NCBI RefSeq assembly: GCF_000421645.1 | Contig: NZ_ATXK01000009.1 | Coordinates: 111,203-175,202 of the forward strand | Direction: 5' to 3' | Source of the DNA: Aurantimonas coralicida DSM 14790 | GTDB taxonomy: Bacteria > Pseudomonadota > Alphaproteobacteria > Rhizobiales > Rhizobiaceae | DNA: 64,000 nt | In this document: positions 26,204 to 36,300 of the stretch, in pieces | How positions within the stretch are numbered: the first letter of the stretch is position 1 | How the letters are laid out: each line of letters opens with the position of its first letter | Translations under genes and position numbers: made by a program | Notes under the pieces: model-generated | Seen by the model: only the letters and a program-made list of their open reading frames with translations | Told to the model about the DNA's origin: nothing | Databases searched by the model: none

Positions 26204-27325
26204 TCAGCCGCCGATTGCCCGGGCGGTGGCGAGAGAGACCGACTTGATCTGCGCGAAGACGCTGTCGCCGGGCGTCAGCGACAGGCGGCGCGCCGAGCGG
26301 CGGGTCACCTTGGCGACGAAGCTCAACTGTTCGGCCCCCTCCAGCGCCAGGAAGACCGCATAATCGGCGGCATTGGCCGGTTCGATCGCAAGGATGCGCA
26401 CCTTCAGCGTATTGGAGATGGTCGACAGGGTCGGGATCTCCCGCGACAGGCTGACGTCGCGGGCCTCGATGCGCAGGCGCCGCGCCGCGCCGACATCGTG
26501 CGGGCCGCTGCCGTCGACGAAGACCGGCTGGCCGCCGAGGTCGAGTTCGGTGAGGGCGTCTTCGGCGTGGTGGGCGACGACGCGGGCCGGCAGCACTGCC
26601 GCCGCATGGGGATCGCGCACGAAGCCGAGGCCGGAATCGGTGAGCGCCGCATTGAGCGCGCCGGCGGCCCGGACCCGGCCCTTCTCGATCACGACGATCC
26701 GGTCGGCCAGCCGTTCCACCTCGGCGATGTCGTGGCTGACATAGAGGACGGGGATGGCGAGTTCGGACTGCAGCGCCTCGAAATAGGGGAGAATCTCGTC
26801 CTTGGCGAAGCGGTCGAGGGCCGAGAGTGGCTCGTCCATCAACAGCAGCTTCGGGCGGGACAGGATGGCGCGGCCAAGCGCGACCCGCTGGCGTTCGCCG
26901 CCCGACAGGCCGGCCGGCGCGCGGGCAAGCAACGGTGCCAGCCCGAGAAGCTCGACGATCTCGGCGTGGTGGGTGGCATCGACGCCGCCGGGGCTGCGGC
27001 GGGCGCCATAGACGAGGTTCTTCGCCACGGTGAGATGCGGAAACAGGCTGGCTTCCTGGAAGACATAGCCGACGGCCCGCCGGTGGGGCGGGCGAAAGCT
27101 CGCGGCGTCCTGCCAGATCTCGTCGCCGACGGTTACGCGGCCGTCGAAGGCGGCGAGCCCGGCGACGCCGCGCAGCACCGAGGTCTTGCCGGAGCCGGAG
27201 GGGCCGAACAGTGCCGTCACGCCACTCGCCGGCGCCGCGAAGGCGATGTCGAGCGCGAAGGCGCCGAGACGTCCCGCCAGGGCGACGGAGAGGCCGGCCG
27301 GCCCGGTTTCGGCCTCGGCGCTCAT
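26204..27325 (-). CDS. modC: molybdate ABC transporter ATP-binding protein
   Basis: 373-residue ATPase that energises molybdate import. Walker A is [14 protein letters not shown] near residue 40-53, the signature is [14 protein letters not shown], Walker B is [12 protein letters not shown], and the C-terminal TOBE (molybdate-sensing) domain includes [15 protein letters not shown]. The length fits ModC with one TOBE/MOP region. It overlaps modB by four bases. This is the last gene of modABC. Confidence 0.96.
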   Translation of the reverse strand: MSAEAETGPAGLSVALAGRLGAFALDIAFAAPASGVTALFGPSGSGKTSVLRGVAGLAAFDGRVTVGDEIWQDAASFRPPHRRAVGYVFQEASLFPHLTVAKNLVYGARRSPGGVDATHHAEIVELLGLAPLLARAPAGLSGGERQRVALGRAILSRPKLLLMDEPLSALDRFAKDEILPYFEALQSELAIPVLYVSHDIAEVERLADRIVVIEKGRVRAAGALNAALTDSGLGFVRDPHAAAVLPARVVAHHAEDALTELDLGGQPVFVDGSGPHDVGAARRLRIEARDVSLSREIPTLSTISNTLKVRILAIEPANAADYAVFLALEGAEQLSFVAKVTRRSARRLSLTPGDSVFAQIKSVSLATARAIGG

Positions 27326-27993
27326 GGCTGGGGCTGGCCGATGCGGCGGCCGAACAGGGTCATCGCCAGGATGACGAGGAAGGAGAAGACCAGCATGCCG
27401 CCGGCGAGGATATGAGCCTCGGCCCAGCGCAGGGTCTCGACATAGTCGTAGATCGCCACCGACAGCACCTTGGTCTCGCCGGGGATGCTCCCGCCGATCA
27501 TCAGGACGACGCCGAACTCGCCGACCGTGTGGGCAAAGCCCAGCACTGCGCCGGTGAGAAAGCCGGGCAGCGCCAGGGGCAGGGCGATGGTCCTGAAACG
27601 ATCAAGCGGCGAGGCCCGGAGAGTGGCTGCGACCTCCAGCGGCCGGTCGCCGATCGCCTCGAAGGCGTTGCGGATCGGCTGGACGACGAAGGGCATGGAA
27701 TAGATCACCGATCCGATCACCAGCCCCTCGAAGCTGAAGGCGAGGGTGCGCAGCCCGAGGAGGCCGCCGAGCCCCTCCGGCCCCAGCGCGATCAGCAGAT
27801 AGAAGCCGAGGACGGTCGGCGGCAGCACAAGCGGCAGGGCGACCAGGGTGCCGACGATTTCCTTCCACCGCGCTGTCGAGCGCGCCAGCCACCAGGCCAG
27901 CGGCGTGCCGAGGAAAAGCAGGATCACAGTCGTTGCCGCGGCGAGCTGGATGGTCAGGAGGATCGGGGTCCAGATGTCGCCGCCATCGAACAT
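27322..27993 (-). CDS. modB: molybdate ABC transporter permease
   Basis: 223-residue inner-membrane permease with about five to six helices. The EAA coupling loop is visible as [23 protein letters not shown] near residue 135-157, followed by [17 protein letters not shown], a hallmark of ModB/CysT-type permeases. It lies six bases after modA and overlaps modC by four bases, so it is a typical modABC operon member. Confidence 0.95.
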   Translation of the reverse strand: MFDGGDIWTPILLTIQLAAATTVILLFLGTPLAWWLARSTARWKEIVGTLVALPLVLPPTVLGFYLLIALGPEGLGGLLGLRTLAFSFEGLVIGSVIYSMPFVVQPIRNAFEAIGDRPLEVAATLRASPLDRFRTIALPLALPGFLTGAVLGFAHTVGEFGVVLMIGGSIPGETKVLSVAIYDYVETLRWAEAHILAGGMLVFSFLVILAMTLFGRRIGQPQP

Positions 27994-27999
27994 CAGCCG

Positions 28000-28710
28000 T
28001 CAGGCTCCGGTCTCGTAGCCGTAGCGGCGGATGATGGCGCCCGCTTCCGGGCTCTTCAGGAAGTCCAGAAATGCGCTGGCCGCGGCGCTGTCGCGCCCGG
28101 TCTGAAGGAGTACGGCATCCTGGTCGATCGGGGCATGCAGGTCTGCCGGAACCTGCCAGTGCGAACCGTCTGGCTTGCCGGCGACCTGCGCCAGCGCGAC
28201 AAGCCCGAGCTCGGCATTGCCGGTCGCGACGAACTGGTAGGCCTGGGCGATGCTGGTGCCCTGCACGAGCTTTGGCCGAACCGCCTCGTAAACCCCGAGC
28301 GCCTGCAGCACCGCCACGGCCGCCGCGCCATAGGGAGCGGTGGCGGGGTTGGCGATGGCCAGCCGGTCGAAGGCGCCCTTGGTCAGCGTGGTCTCGCCCG
28401 TCACGCGGGACGGCTCGGTGCTGTAGAGGACGAGGCGGCCGGTGGCGTAGGTGAAGCGGCTGCCGGCGACGGCGAGTCCCACGGCGATCGCTTTTTCCGG
28501 TCGCTCGGCATCGGCCGCCAGGAACACCTCATAGGGCGCACCCTGGGAGATCTGGGTATAGAGCGTGCCGGTCGAGCCGAAGCTGAGTTCGGCGGTATCG
28601 CCGGTCGCGGCCGTGAAGGCGGCGGCGATCTCCTGCGCGGCCTCGGTGAAATTCGCGGCCACGGCCACCCGCGTCGAGGCCGCAAAAGCTGGCGACAGCA
28701 TGGCGGACAT
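28000..28710 (-). CDS. modA: molybdate-binding periplasmic protein; start codon unclear
   Basis: Solute-binding protein for molybdate: VAVAANFTEAAQEIAAAF at the mature N-terminus, SFGSTGTLYTQISQGAPYEVFLAAD with the oxyanion-binding serines, and FVATGNAELGLVALAQ near the end. The first ATG in frame (28710) gives MSAMLSPAFA, too short for a signal peptide. In the same frame just upstream the DNA reads RRRIIGISAILVA, which would complete an ideal signal peptide, but no ATG, GTG or TTG occurs between there and the rbsK-like stop. A rare start (for example ATC at 28740) or a sequence error is possible. The listed start is the conservative one. Confidence 0.85.
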   Translation of the reverse strand: MSAMLSPAFAASTRVAVAANFTEAAQEIAAAFTAATGDTAELSFGSTGTLYTQISQGAPYEVFLAADAERPEKAIAVGLAVAGSRFTYATGRLVLYSTEPSRVTGETTLTKGAFDRLAIANPATAPYGAAAVAVLQALGVYEAVRPKLVQGTSIAQAYQFVATGNAELGLVALAQVAGKPDGSHWQVPADLHAPIDQDAVLLQTGRDSAAASAFLDFLKSPEAGAIIRRYGYETGA

Positions 28711-28817
28711 CGCGACGAGGATCGCCGAGATGCCGATGATGCGGCGCCTTGCCGTCGGGGTCTGGCGGATAGGGCCGTTTGCCGGGCAGGTCGGCGGCCG
28801 CCCGTGGCTGTGCGGTT

Positions 28818-29783
28818 CTATGGCTTGAGCTCCGCCAGTGCGCGCTCGACCTCCGCCGCGGTCGGCATGGCCGACTGGGCGCCGAGCTTGCGGCAGGCGA
28901 GGGAGGCGGCGATTGCGGCGCGTTCGGCGGCGTCGTCCGGCGCGCGCCCTTCGGACAGGCCCACGGCGAAGACGCCGACAAAGGTGTCGCCGGCGCCGGT
29001 GGTGTCGACGATCTCGACGCTCATTGCCGGGATGGAGCGCACCGGCCGGTTCCGGTCGGCGATGATCAGGCCACGCGACCCACGTGTGGCGATGACGGCG
29101 AGGTCCAGGCGTTCGGACAGGGTGCGCGCCCGCTCGGAGGCGTTGCCGCTCTCGACCGCGCAGATCGTGGCGGCCGCGCGCAATTCGCTCTCGTTGACGA
29201 CCAGCACGTCGGCCAGTTCCATGAGCTGCAGCATGCCTGCCTCGTCGAGATCCGGCGGCACGGGGGCAAGATTGACCACCGTGCGGGCGCCGGCATCCCG
29301 CGCGGCCCTTGCCGCCGCAACGCATTCAGCCAGCGGGATCTCCATCTGCAGGACGAGGATGCTCTGCGGGCCCAGCCGGCCGGGCGCCAGCGCCCCGGCG
29401 GTCACGCAGCCATTGGCGCCGCTGGCGACGGTGATGGCGTTCTCGCCCGCCGCGTCGATCGAGATGAAGGCGCAGCCGGTGCGCTCGGGTGCGGTCTGCA
29501 GCCCGCCGACATCGATGCCCTCGCCGCGCAGATTGTCGGCCACCGCCTGGCCGAGAACGTCGTCGCCCACCGCGCCGACCATGGCGACCCTGTTGCCGCC
29601 GCCGATCATGCGCGATGCCGCGACCGCCTGGTTGGCGCCCTTGCCGCCGAACAGCTGCTCGTAACGCGGCGCCAGCACGGTCTCACCGGGCCGGGCGATG
29701 CTCGCTACCCGGCAGACGAGATCGACATTCAGCGAGCCGAAGACCAGGACGTCGGCCGGCGTCGTCTCGTCAGTGTCGGCCAT
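28818..29783 (-). CDS. rbsK: ribokinase-family sugar kinase
   Basis: 321-residue PfkB-family kinase. The N-terminal signature is FGSLNVDLVCRV with FGGKGANQAVAASRM near residue 40-54 (sugar binding). The C-terminal signature DTTGAGDTFVGVF near 245-257 holds the anion hole and the catalytic aspartate. The pattern matches ribokinase more closely than fructokinase, but no ribose transporter is adjacent, so the substrate is inferred. The start at 29783 has GAGGAGA upstream. It is followed closely by modA. Confidence 0.88.
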   Translation of the reverse strand: MADTDETTPADVLVFGSLNVDLVCRVASIARPGETVLAPRYEQLFGGKGANQAVAASRMIGGGNRVAMVGAVGDDVLGQAVADNLRGEGIDVGGLQTAPERTGCAFISIDAAGENAITVASGANGCVTAGALAPGRLGPQSILVLQMEIPLAECVAAARAARDAGARTVVNLAPVPPDLDEAGMLQLMELADVLVVNESELRAAATICAVESGNASERARTLSERLDLAVIATRGSRGLIIADRNRPVRSIPAMSVEIVDTTGAGDTFVGVFAVGLSEGRAPDDAAERAAIAASLACRKLGAQSAMPTAAEVERALAELKP

Positions 29784-29875
29784 CAATGGGTCTCCTCTGC
29801 GGGGGCTTGGGCTGCCGGTCTGCGGCAATGCCAGCCGTCATCTGATCGCGCTTGTCGCCGATCCGCGGCACCGGC

Positions 29876-30376
29876 TCAAGACGCGTTACTGTCGGCGTCG
29901 GGATGGCTGTGGATCGGATCGACCCAATAGACTTCCTCGGGACGCTCGACCGGCTCGACATCGGTGATGTTGACCACCACCGCCTCGTTGTCGGAGCGCA
30001 CCAGGACGCATTCGAGCGGCGCGTCGGGATCGGCGTTGATCTCCTGATGCGGCACATAGGGCGGCACGAAGATGAAGTCGCCGGCCTCGGCCTCGGCGAC
30101 ATATTCCAGCCGCTCGCCCCAGCGCATCCGGGCCTTGCCGCGCAGGACGAAGATGACGCTTTCCAGCGCGCCGTGGTGATGGACGCCGGTCTTGGCGTCC
30201 GGCTCGATGGTCACCGTGCCGGCCCAGATCTTCTGTGCCCCGACGCGGGCATGGTTGATCGCCGCCTGGCGGAACATGCCGGGCGTCTGCGCCGTGTTGG
30301 AATCCAGCCGGTCGCCCTTGATGACGCGCACGCCGTCGTGCTTCCAGCGCGGCTCGTCGGTCGGTGCGTCACTCAT
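29876..30376 (-). CDS. cupin-domain protein
   Basis: 166-residue single-domain cupin. The metal-binding motif 1 is GVHHHGALESVIFVLRGKARMRWG (two histidines and a glutamate, near residues 65-88). Motif 2 is AGDFIFVPPYVPHQEINADP with the third histidine near 110. A lone cupin may be an isomerase, dioxygenase or sensor; nothing here selects one. It lies 92 bases upstream of the ribokinase-like gene on the same strand and could be co-transcribed. Confidence 0.85.
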   Translation of the reverse strand: MSDAPTDEPRWKHDGVRVIKGDRLDSNTAQTPGMFRQAAINHARVGAQKIWAGTVTIEPDAKTGVHHHGALESVIFVLRGKARMRWGERLEYVAEAEAGDFIFVPPYVPHQEINADPDAPLECVLVRSDNEAVVVNITDVEPVERPEEVYWVDPIHSHPDADSNAS

Positions 30377-30464
30377 ACGGCGGTCTCCTCATCCCTGTCC
30401 GCGCGACGTTATCGCCAGTTCGGCCAGGGCTGCAATCGCCATTGCGTGAACGCGAGCGCGCGGA

Positions 30465-31994
30465 TCAGGCGGAGACCGGCGCACCGCCGACGCGGATCTG
30501 CGGGCGGCGCCATTCGGCCGGGCCCGTTGTGTGGACCGAGGTGCCGGTCGCGTCGACCGCGACGGTGACCGGCATGTCCTCGACGGTGAATTCGCGGATC
30601 GCCTCCATGCCGAGATCCTCGAAGGCGACGAGCCGGGACGAGCGGATGGCCTTGGACACCAGATAGGCCGCGCCGCCGACGGCGATGAGATAGGCGGCGC
30701 CGTGCCGGCGGATGGCGTCGATGGCGGCGGGACCGCGCTCGGCCTTGCCGATCATCACCAGAAGCCCCGTCGCGGCGAGGATCTGGTCCGTGAACGGGTC
30801 CATACGGGTGGAAGTGGTGGGGCCGGCCGGGCCCACCACCTCGTCGCCGATCGGATCGACCGGGCCGACATAGTAGATGGCCCGACCCCTCAGATCGACC
30901 GGCAGCGGCTCGCCGCGGTCCAGCATCGCCGCCATGCGCTTGTGGGCGGCGTCGCGGCCGGTCAGGAGCCGGCCCGACAGGAGCAGCGTCTCTCCCGCCT
31001 TCCAGCCTGCCACTTCTTGCGGGGTAATCCGGTCGAGATCGACGCGGCGGGTCTCGGCGGCACCGGCCAGCGCGATCTGCGGCCACAGATCGATGGACGG
31101 CGGGACAAAGGTCGCCGGCCCGGACCCGTCGAGGACGAAGCTCATATGCCGGTCGGCGACGCATTGCGGGATCAGCCCGACCGGCTTGGAGGCGGCATGG
31201 GTCGGATGGGTGGCGATCTTGACGTCGAGCACCGTGGTCAGGCCGCCGAGGCCCTGGGCGCCGATGCCGAGGGCGTTCACCGCCTCGTAGATCTCGATCC
31301 GCAACTCCTCGAGCATCGAGGCGGGCCCGCGGGCCAGAAGATCGGTCATGTCGATCGGGGCGAGCAGCGATTCCTTGGCGAGGATCATCGCTTTTTCGGC
31401 CGTGCCGCCGACGCCGATGCCGAGTAGGCCCGGCGGGCACCAGCCGGCCCCGAGCCCTTCGACCGTTTCCAGCACCCAGTCGACGATCGAGGCGCCGGGA
31501 TTGAGCGCGGCGAAGCGCGCCTTGTTCTCCGAACCGCCGCCCTTGGCCGCGACGGTGACCTTCACGCTGTCCCCGCAGACCATCTCGACATGAGTGACGG
31601 CCGGCGCATTGTTGCCGGTGTTGCGGCGCTCGAAGATCGGATCGGCGACGATCGAGGCGCGCAGCGGATTGGCGGGGTCGGTGTAGGCGCGGGCGACGGC
31701 CTCGTTGACGAGCTCGGCCAGCGGACGGCGACTGTCGATCCGCGCCTGCATGCCGATCTTGACGAAGACGTTGACGGTGCCGGTGTCCTGGCACATCGGC
31801 CGCTTGCCGAGCGCCGACATGCGGGAATTGACCAGGATCTGCGCCATGGCGTTGCGCGCGGTCGGGCTTTCTTCGCGCTCATGGGCCCGGGCGAGATGGG
31901 CGACGAAGTCCGGCGGATGATAGACCGAGATGTATTGCAGCGCGTCGGCGACGGAGCGGATGAAGTCGGCTTCGGCAATCGGCGCTGCGTGCAT
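30465..31994 (-). CDS. fumA: class I fumarate hydratase
   Basis: 509-residue oxygen-sensitive [4Fe-4S] hydro-lyase of the single-chain class I type, interconverting fumarate and malate. Cysteines suited to bind the cluster are in KRPMCQDTGTVN (C68), GAGWCPPG and LIPQCVADRHMSF. The C-terminal half carries the TSTRMDPF and GKAERG motifs of the beta-like domain. Some members of this class prefer mesaconate. It is divergent from a CaiB/BaiF CoA-transferase, which makes that activity worth considering. Confidence 0.93.
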   Translation of the reverse strand: MHAAPIAEADFIRSVADALQYISVYHPPDFVAHLARAHEREESPTARNAMAQILVNSRMSALGKRPMCQDTGTVNVFVKIGMQARIDSRRPLAELVNEAVARAYTDPANPLRASIVADPIFERRNTGNNAPAVTHVEMVCGDSVKVTVAAKGGGSENKARFAALNPGASIVDWVLETVEGLGAGWCPPGLLGIGVGGTAEKAMILAKESLLAPIDMTDLLARGPASMLEELRIEIYEAVNALGIGAQGLGGLTTVLDVKIATHPTHAASKPVGLIPQCVADRHMSFVLDGSGPATFVPPSIDLWPQIALAGAAETRRVDLDRITPQEVAGWKAGETLLLSGRLLTGRDAAHKRMAAMLDRGEPLPVDLRGRAIYYVGPVDPIGDEVVGPAGPTTSTRMDPFTDQILAATGLLVMIGKAERGPAAIDAIRRHGAAYLIAVGGAAYLVSKAIRSSRLVAFEDLGMEAIREFTVEDMPVTVAVDATGTSVHTTGPAEWRRPQIRVGGAPVSA

Positions 31995-32186
31995 GTCGGT
32001 TCTCTCCCGGCCGGTCCCCGCCCATACCCGGCGCTTATGGCCGCGTCGCGTCGCATCGATGACGGAGCGGCCGGTTATTGCATTTCCTGCCTTACGATGT
32101 CACCGCCGTGGGAACGGTCGCTCAGGGCGGTCACGGTCCTTGTGCGAGCGCATCCTGTCTGTCGCTCGAAACCTGCGGAGAGCCCC

Positions 32187-33335
32187 ATGAACGATGATCT
32201 TGCCGGCATCCTGGTCGTCTCCGTCGAACAGGCGGTTGCCGCCCCCTACGTCTCGGGGCGGCTGGCCGATGCCGGGGCGCGGGTCCTGAAGATCGAGCGG
32301 CCGGAGGGCGATTTCGCCCGCGGCTACGACAGTCTCGTCCATGGCGAGAGCGCCTATTTCGTCTGGCTGAACCGCGGCAAGGAATCGGTCCGGCTGGACC
32401 TGAAGGATCCGGCCGACCGGGAGCGCCTGGCGGTGCTGATCGGCGAGGCCGACGTGTTCATCCAGAACCTCGCCCCCGGCGTCATTTCGCGGCTGGGCTT
32501 CGACATGGCGGAACTGCGTGAACGCTTCCCCCGGCTGATCACCTGCGCGATCTCCGGCTATGGCGACGACGGCCCCTTCGCGCATCTGAAGGCCTACGAC
32601 CTCCTGGTGCAGGCCGAGACCGGCCTGTCCTCGGTGACCGGCAATGCGGAAGGTCCGGCCCGCGTCGGCGTCTCGGTCTGCGACATCGCCGCCGGCATGA
32701 CGGCGCTGTCGTCGATCATGCAGGCGCTGTTCGTGCGCGAGCGCACCGGCAAGGGCCGGCACATCTCGCTGTCGCTGTTCCACGCTTTGTCGGACTGGAT
32801 GAACGTGCCGTATCTGCAATATGTCTATGGCGGCAAGACACCGCCGCGCAACGGCCTCTCGCATCCGACCATCGCGCCATACGGCGTCTTCGAATGCGCC
32901 GACGGACGGGCGATCCTGTTCTCGATCCAGAACGAGCGGGAATGGGCCAATCTCTGCGCCAGGGCGCTCGAGCTGCCGGATCTGGCCACCGACGAACGTT
33001 TCGCCTCGAACAATGCGCGGGTCGCCAACCGTCCGGCGCTGGAGGCGATCATCCAGGAGGTGTTCTCGCGCTTCGACCGCGACGCCATGGCCGAGAAGCT
33101 GGAAGCGGCGAAGATCGCCTATGGGCGCCTGTCGACCATGGAGGACGTCAAGCACCACGCCCAGAACCGCACGGTGACGGTGGAGACGCCGACCGGGCCG
33201 GTGACGATGCTGGCGCCGGGCTTTCTCGTCGACGGAAAGCTGCCGGAGTTCGGCCGCGTGCCGGCACTCGGCGAGGACACCGACGCGGTCTTCGCCGAAT
33301 TCGGCCTGACCGGTTCGGACGGCAAGGCCGGCTGA
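32187..33335 (+). CDS. CaiB/BaiF family (class III) CoA-transferase
   Basis: 382-residue CoA-transferase. Typical landmarks are VVSVEQAVAAPYVSGRLADAGARVLKIE at the N-terminus, WLNRGKESVRLDLKDP, the ISGYGDDGPF loop, and YDLLVQAETGL with the catalytic aspartate near residue 140. The family moves CoA between carboxylic acids through aspartyl anhydrides; the substrate cannot be read. It is divergent from fumA, and its 3' end faces the RND pump gene 24 bases away. Confidence 0.9.
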   Translation: MNDDLAGILVVSVEQAVAAPYVSGRLADAGARVLKIERPEGDFARGYDSLVHGESAYFVWLNRGKESVRLDLKDPADRERLAVLIGEADVFIQNLAPGVISRLGFDMAELRERFPRLITCAISGYGDDGPFAHLKAYDLLVQAETGLSSVTGNAEGPARVGVSVCDIAAGMTALSSIMQALFVRERTGKGRHISLSLFHALSDWMNVPYLQYVYGGKTPPRNGLSHPTIAPYGVFECADGRAILFSIQNEREWANLCARALELPDLATDERFASNNARVANRPALEAIIQEVFSRFDRDAMAEKLEAAKIAYGRLSTMEDVKHHAQNRTVTVETPTGPVTMLAPGFLVDGKLPEFGRVPALGEDTDAVFAEFGLTGSDGKAG

Positions 33336-33359
33336 TACCGATCGCCGCCGCCGCCGGGA

Positions 33360-36300
33360 CTATTCGGCGGCGGGCTGCATCTTGGGCGCCGGCAGTTCGT
33401 CCTTGGCGCGCTGGGGGAATTCCGTCACCCGGCGCCAGGACGGCGCGTCCGGCTCATCTTGCGTCGCGTCCGCCGCGGCGGCACGGGCGGGGGCGGCCGG
33501 GACTTCGCCGGTCGCGTCACCGTCGTCGCTGGCATTCGGCCGCACCAGCCAGCGGAACAGCCGGCCGACCGTGTGGCTGAGATCGTCCATCAGCGTATAG
33601 AGCGACGGGATGAAGATCAGCGACAGGACGGTGGAGACCAGCAGGCCGCCGATCACCGCGATCGCCATGGGCGCGCGGAACTCGCCACCTTCGCCGGTCG
33701 CCATGGCCGCCGGCACCATGCCCGCCGCCATGGCCAGCGTGGTCATGATGATCGGACGGGCCCGCTTGCGGCCGGCGTCGATGATCGCCTCGGTCTGGGG
33801 CATGCCGTGCTTTTCCTGCTCGACGGCGAAATCCACCAGCATGATCGAGTTCTTGGTGACGATGCCCATCAGCATCAGGATGCCGATGACCACCGGCATG
33901 GAGATCGCCGTGTGGGTGAGGAGCAGGGCGCCGACGACGCCGCCGACCGACAACGGCAGCGAGGCGAGGATGGTCAGCGGCAGGAAGACGCTGCCGAACA
34001 GCAGGATCAGCACGACCAGCACCATCATGATGCCGGCGCTCATGGCCGAGGCGAAGCCGGCGAAGACCTCGCCCTGGATCTCGGCGTCGCCGACTTCCTG
34101 GATGCGCACGCCGGGCGGCAGGTTCTTCACCGCCGGCAGCGACATGATCCGCTCGCTGCCCTGGCCGATCTCGTAGCCGGGCGCCATCGAGGTGCCGACC
34201 TTCACCAGCCGCTCGCGGTCGTAGCGGTCGATGGTCGAGGGGCCCTGGCCGAAGCCGATATCGGCGACGCTGTCGAGCGGCACCGAGGCGCCGGTGCCGG
34301 TCGTCACCCGCAAATTGCGGATGGTCGACAGGTCCTGGCGGGCGCTTTCGCGCAGTTCCACCCGGATCGGCACCTGCCGCGTGCCGACATTGAACTTGGC
34401 GAGATTTGCCCCGACGTCGCCGATGGTGGCGACGCGCACCGTCTCGGAGATCGCGTCGGGTGCGATGGCGAGATCGGCGGCCTTGTCGAGCCGCGGCACG
34501 ATGCGGATCTCGGGCCGGGCGAAGGACGCCATGGCCGACGGGTTGGCGAAGATCGGATCGCGCCGCATCTGGGCTTCGAGGTCGGCCGCGGCGGCGGACA
34601 CCTTCGCGCCGTCGTCGCCCAGGATGCCGACGGAGAGTTCGCGCTCGCCGCGATCGTTGACGTAATAGGAGCGGATGTCGGGGATCGCCGCCAGCTTGGC
34701 GTCGATGATCGGCTCGAGCTGGGCCTGGCTGCGGGTGCGCTCGAACTTGCGCGTCAGGTTGATGGTCAGCGCGGCGCGGCGCACCTCCAGCGTGCCGGTC
34801 GGACTGGAGCCGCCGATCACCAGGACGCTGCGCACCTCCGGCAGTTCGCGGATCGAGGCGACGGCGTCGTCGGTGACGGCGCGGGTGGTTTCCAGCGTCG
34901 AGCCGGGCGGCAGTTCCAGTGACACGACGATGCGCGAGGCGTCTTCCTTGGGAATGAAGCCGGTGGGCAGATATTTCACCGCATCGATCGACAGGGCGAA
35001 GAGGCCGATGCCGACCGCCAGCGTGATCCAGCGCCAGCGCACGGTCACGCGCAGGAAGCGCGTATAGGCCCGCATCAACAGGCCGTCGCTCTGCTCGGTC
35101 GGGTGCGGCATGCCCAGATAGGCGAGGAGGATCGCCAGCCCCACGGCCCCGGCCATGACGAAGAGCGACAGTTCCGTCGCCTGATCGAAGCTCAGCGCCG
35201 GCACCATGGCGGCATAGGGGCCGAGTGCTCCGGTCACCGGATTGTCCGGTCCGGCCGAGGGCAGGAAGGCGATGGCGAAGAGCACGCCGATGGCAAGACC
35301 TGCCAGCGGTGCCAGCAGCATCAGCCGGCGGCGCAGCAGCCGCCCGAAGCTCGGCCCGCCGACAGCATGGGCGTGGAAGAAATAGGCCGCCAGCATCGGG
35401 GTGATAAGCCGGGCGACAAGCAGCGAGAAGAACACCGCCACCGCGACCGTCAGGCCGAACTGCTTGAAGTACTGGCCGGCAATGCCGCCCATGAAGCTCA
35501 CCGGCGAGAACACGGCGATGATCGTCATGGTGATGGCGATGACGGCCAGGCCGATCTCGTCGGCCGCTTCCATGGCCGCGCGGTAGGGCTTCTTGCCCAT
35601 GCCGATATGGCGCTCGATATTCTCGATCTCGACGATGGCGTCGTCGACGAGAATGCCGGTGACCAGCGTGATGGCGAGCAGGCTGACCAGATTGAGCGAG
35701 AAGCCCATCAGGTCCATCGCCCAGAAGGTGGGGATGGCGGCGAGCGGCAGGGTGATCGCCGCGACGGCCGTGGCGCGCCAGTCGCGCAGGAAGAGCAGCA
35801 CCACGATGACCGCCAGGAGCGCGCCCTCGGCGAGGGTCTCCATGGCGGATTCGAAATTGCCGTAGGTGTAGGTGACGCTGTCGTCGATCTTGGAGAAGGT
35901 GACGTCCGGATTGGCCGCGGCGAGCTTGGCCACGGCCTCGGCGGCGCGGTCGGCGACGGTCGTGTCGCTGGCGCCCTTGGAGCGGTAGATCGAGAAGGCG
36001 ACGACCGGCCGGCCGTCGAGCCGGGCGAAGGAGCGCGGCTTTTCCCAATTGTCGACGACCTCGCCGAGTTCGGCGAGGCGCACCTGCCGGCCGCCGCGCA
36101 GATAGATGCGCGTCTCGGCGAGCCCCTGCACCGTGTCGGCAGAAGAGAGGGTGCGGATCGCCTGTTCCTGGCCGCCGAATTCGCCGCGACCGCCCGACAG
36201 GTCGACATTGGTCGAGCGCAGCTGCCGGTTGACCTCGCCGGCGGTCACGCCGAGGGCGGCCAGCCGGTCGGGATCGAGCCGCACCTGGATCTCGCGCTCC

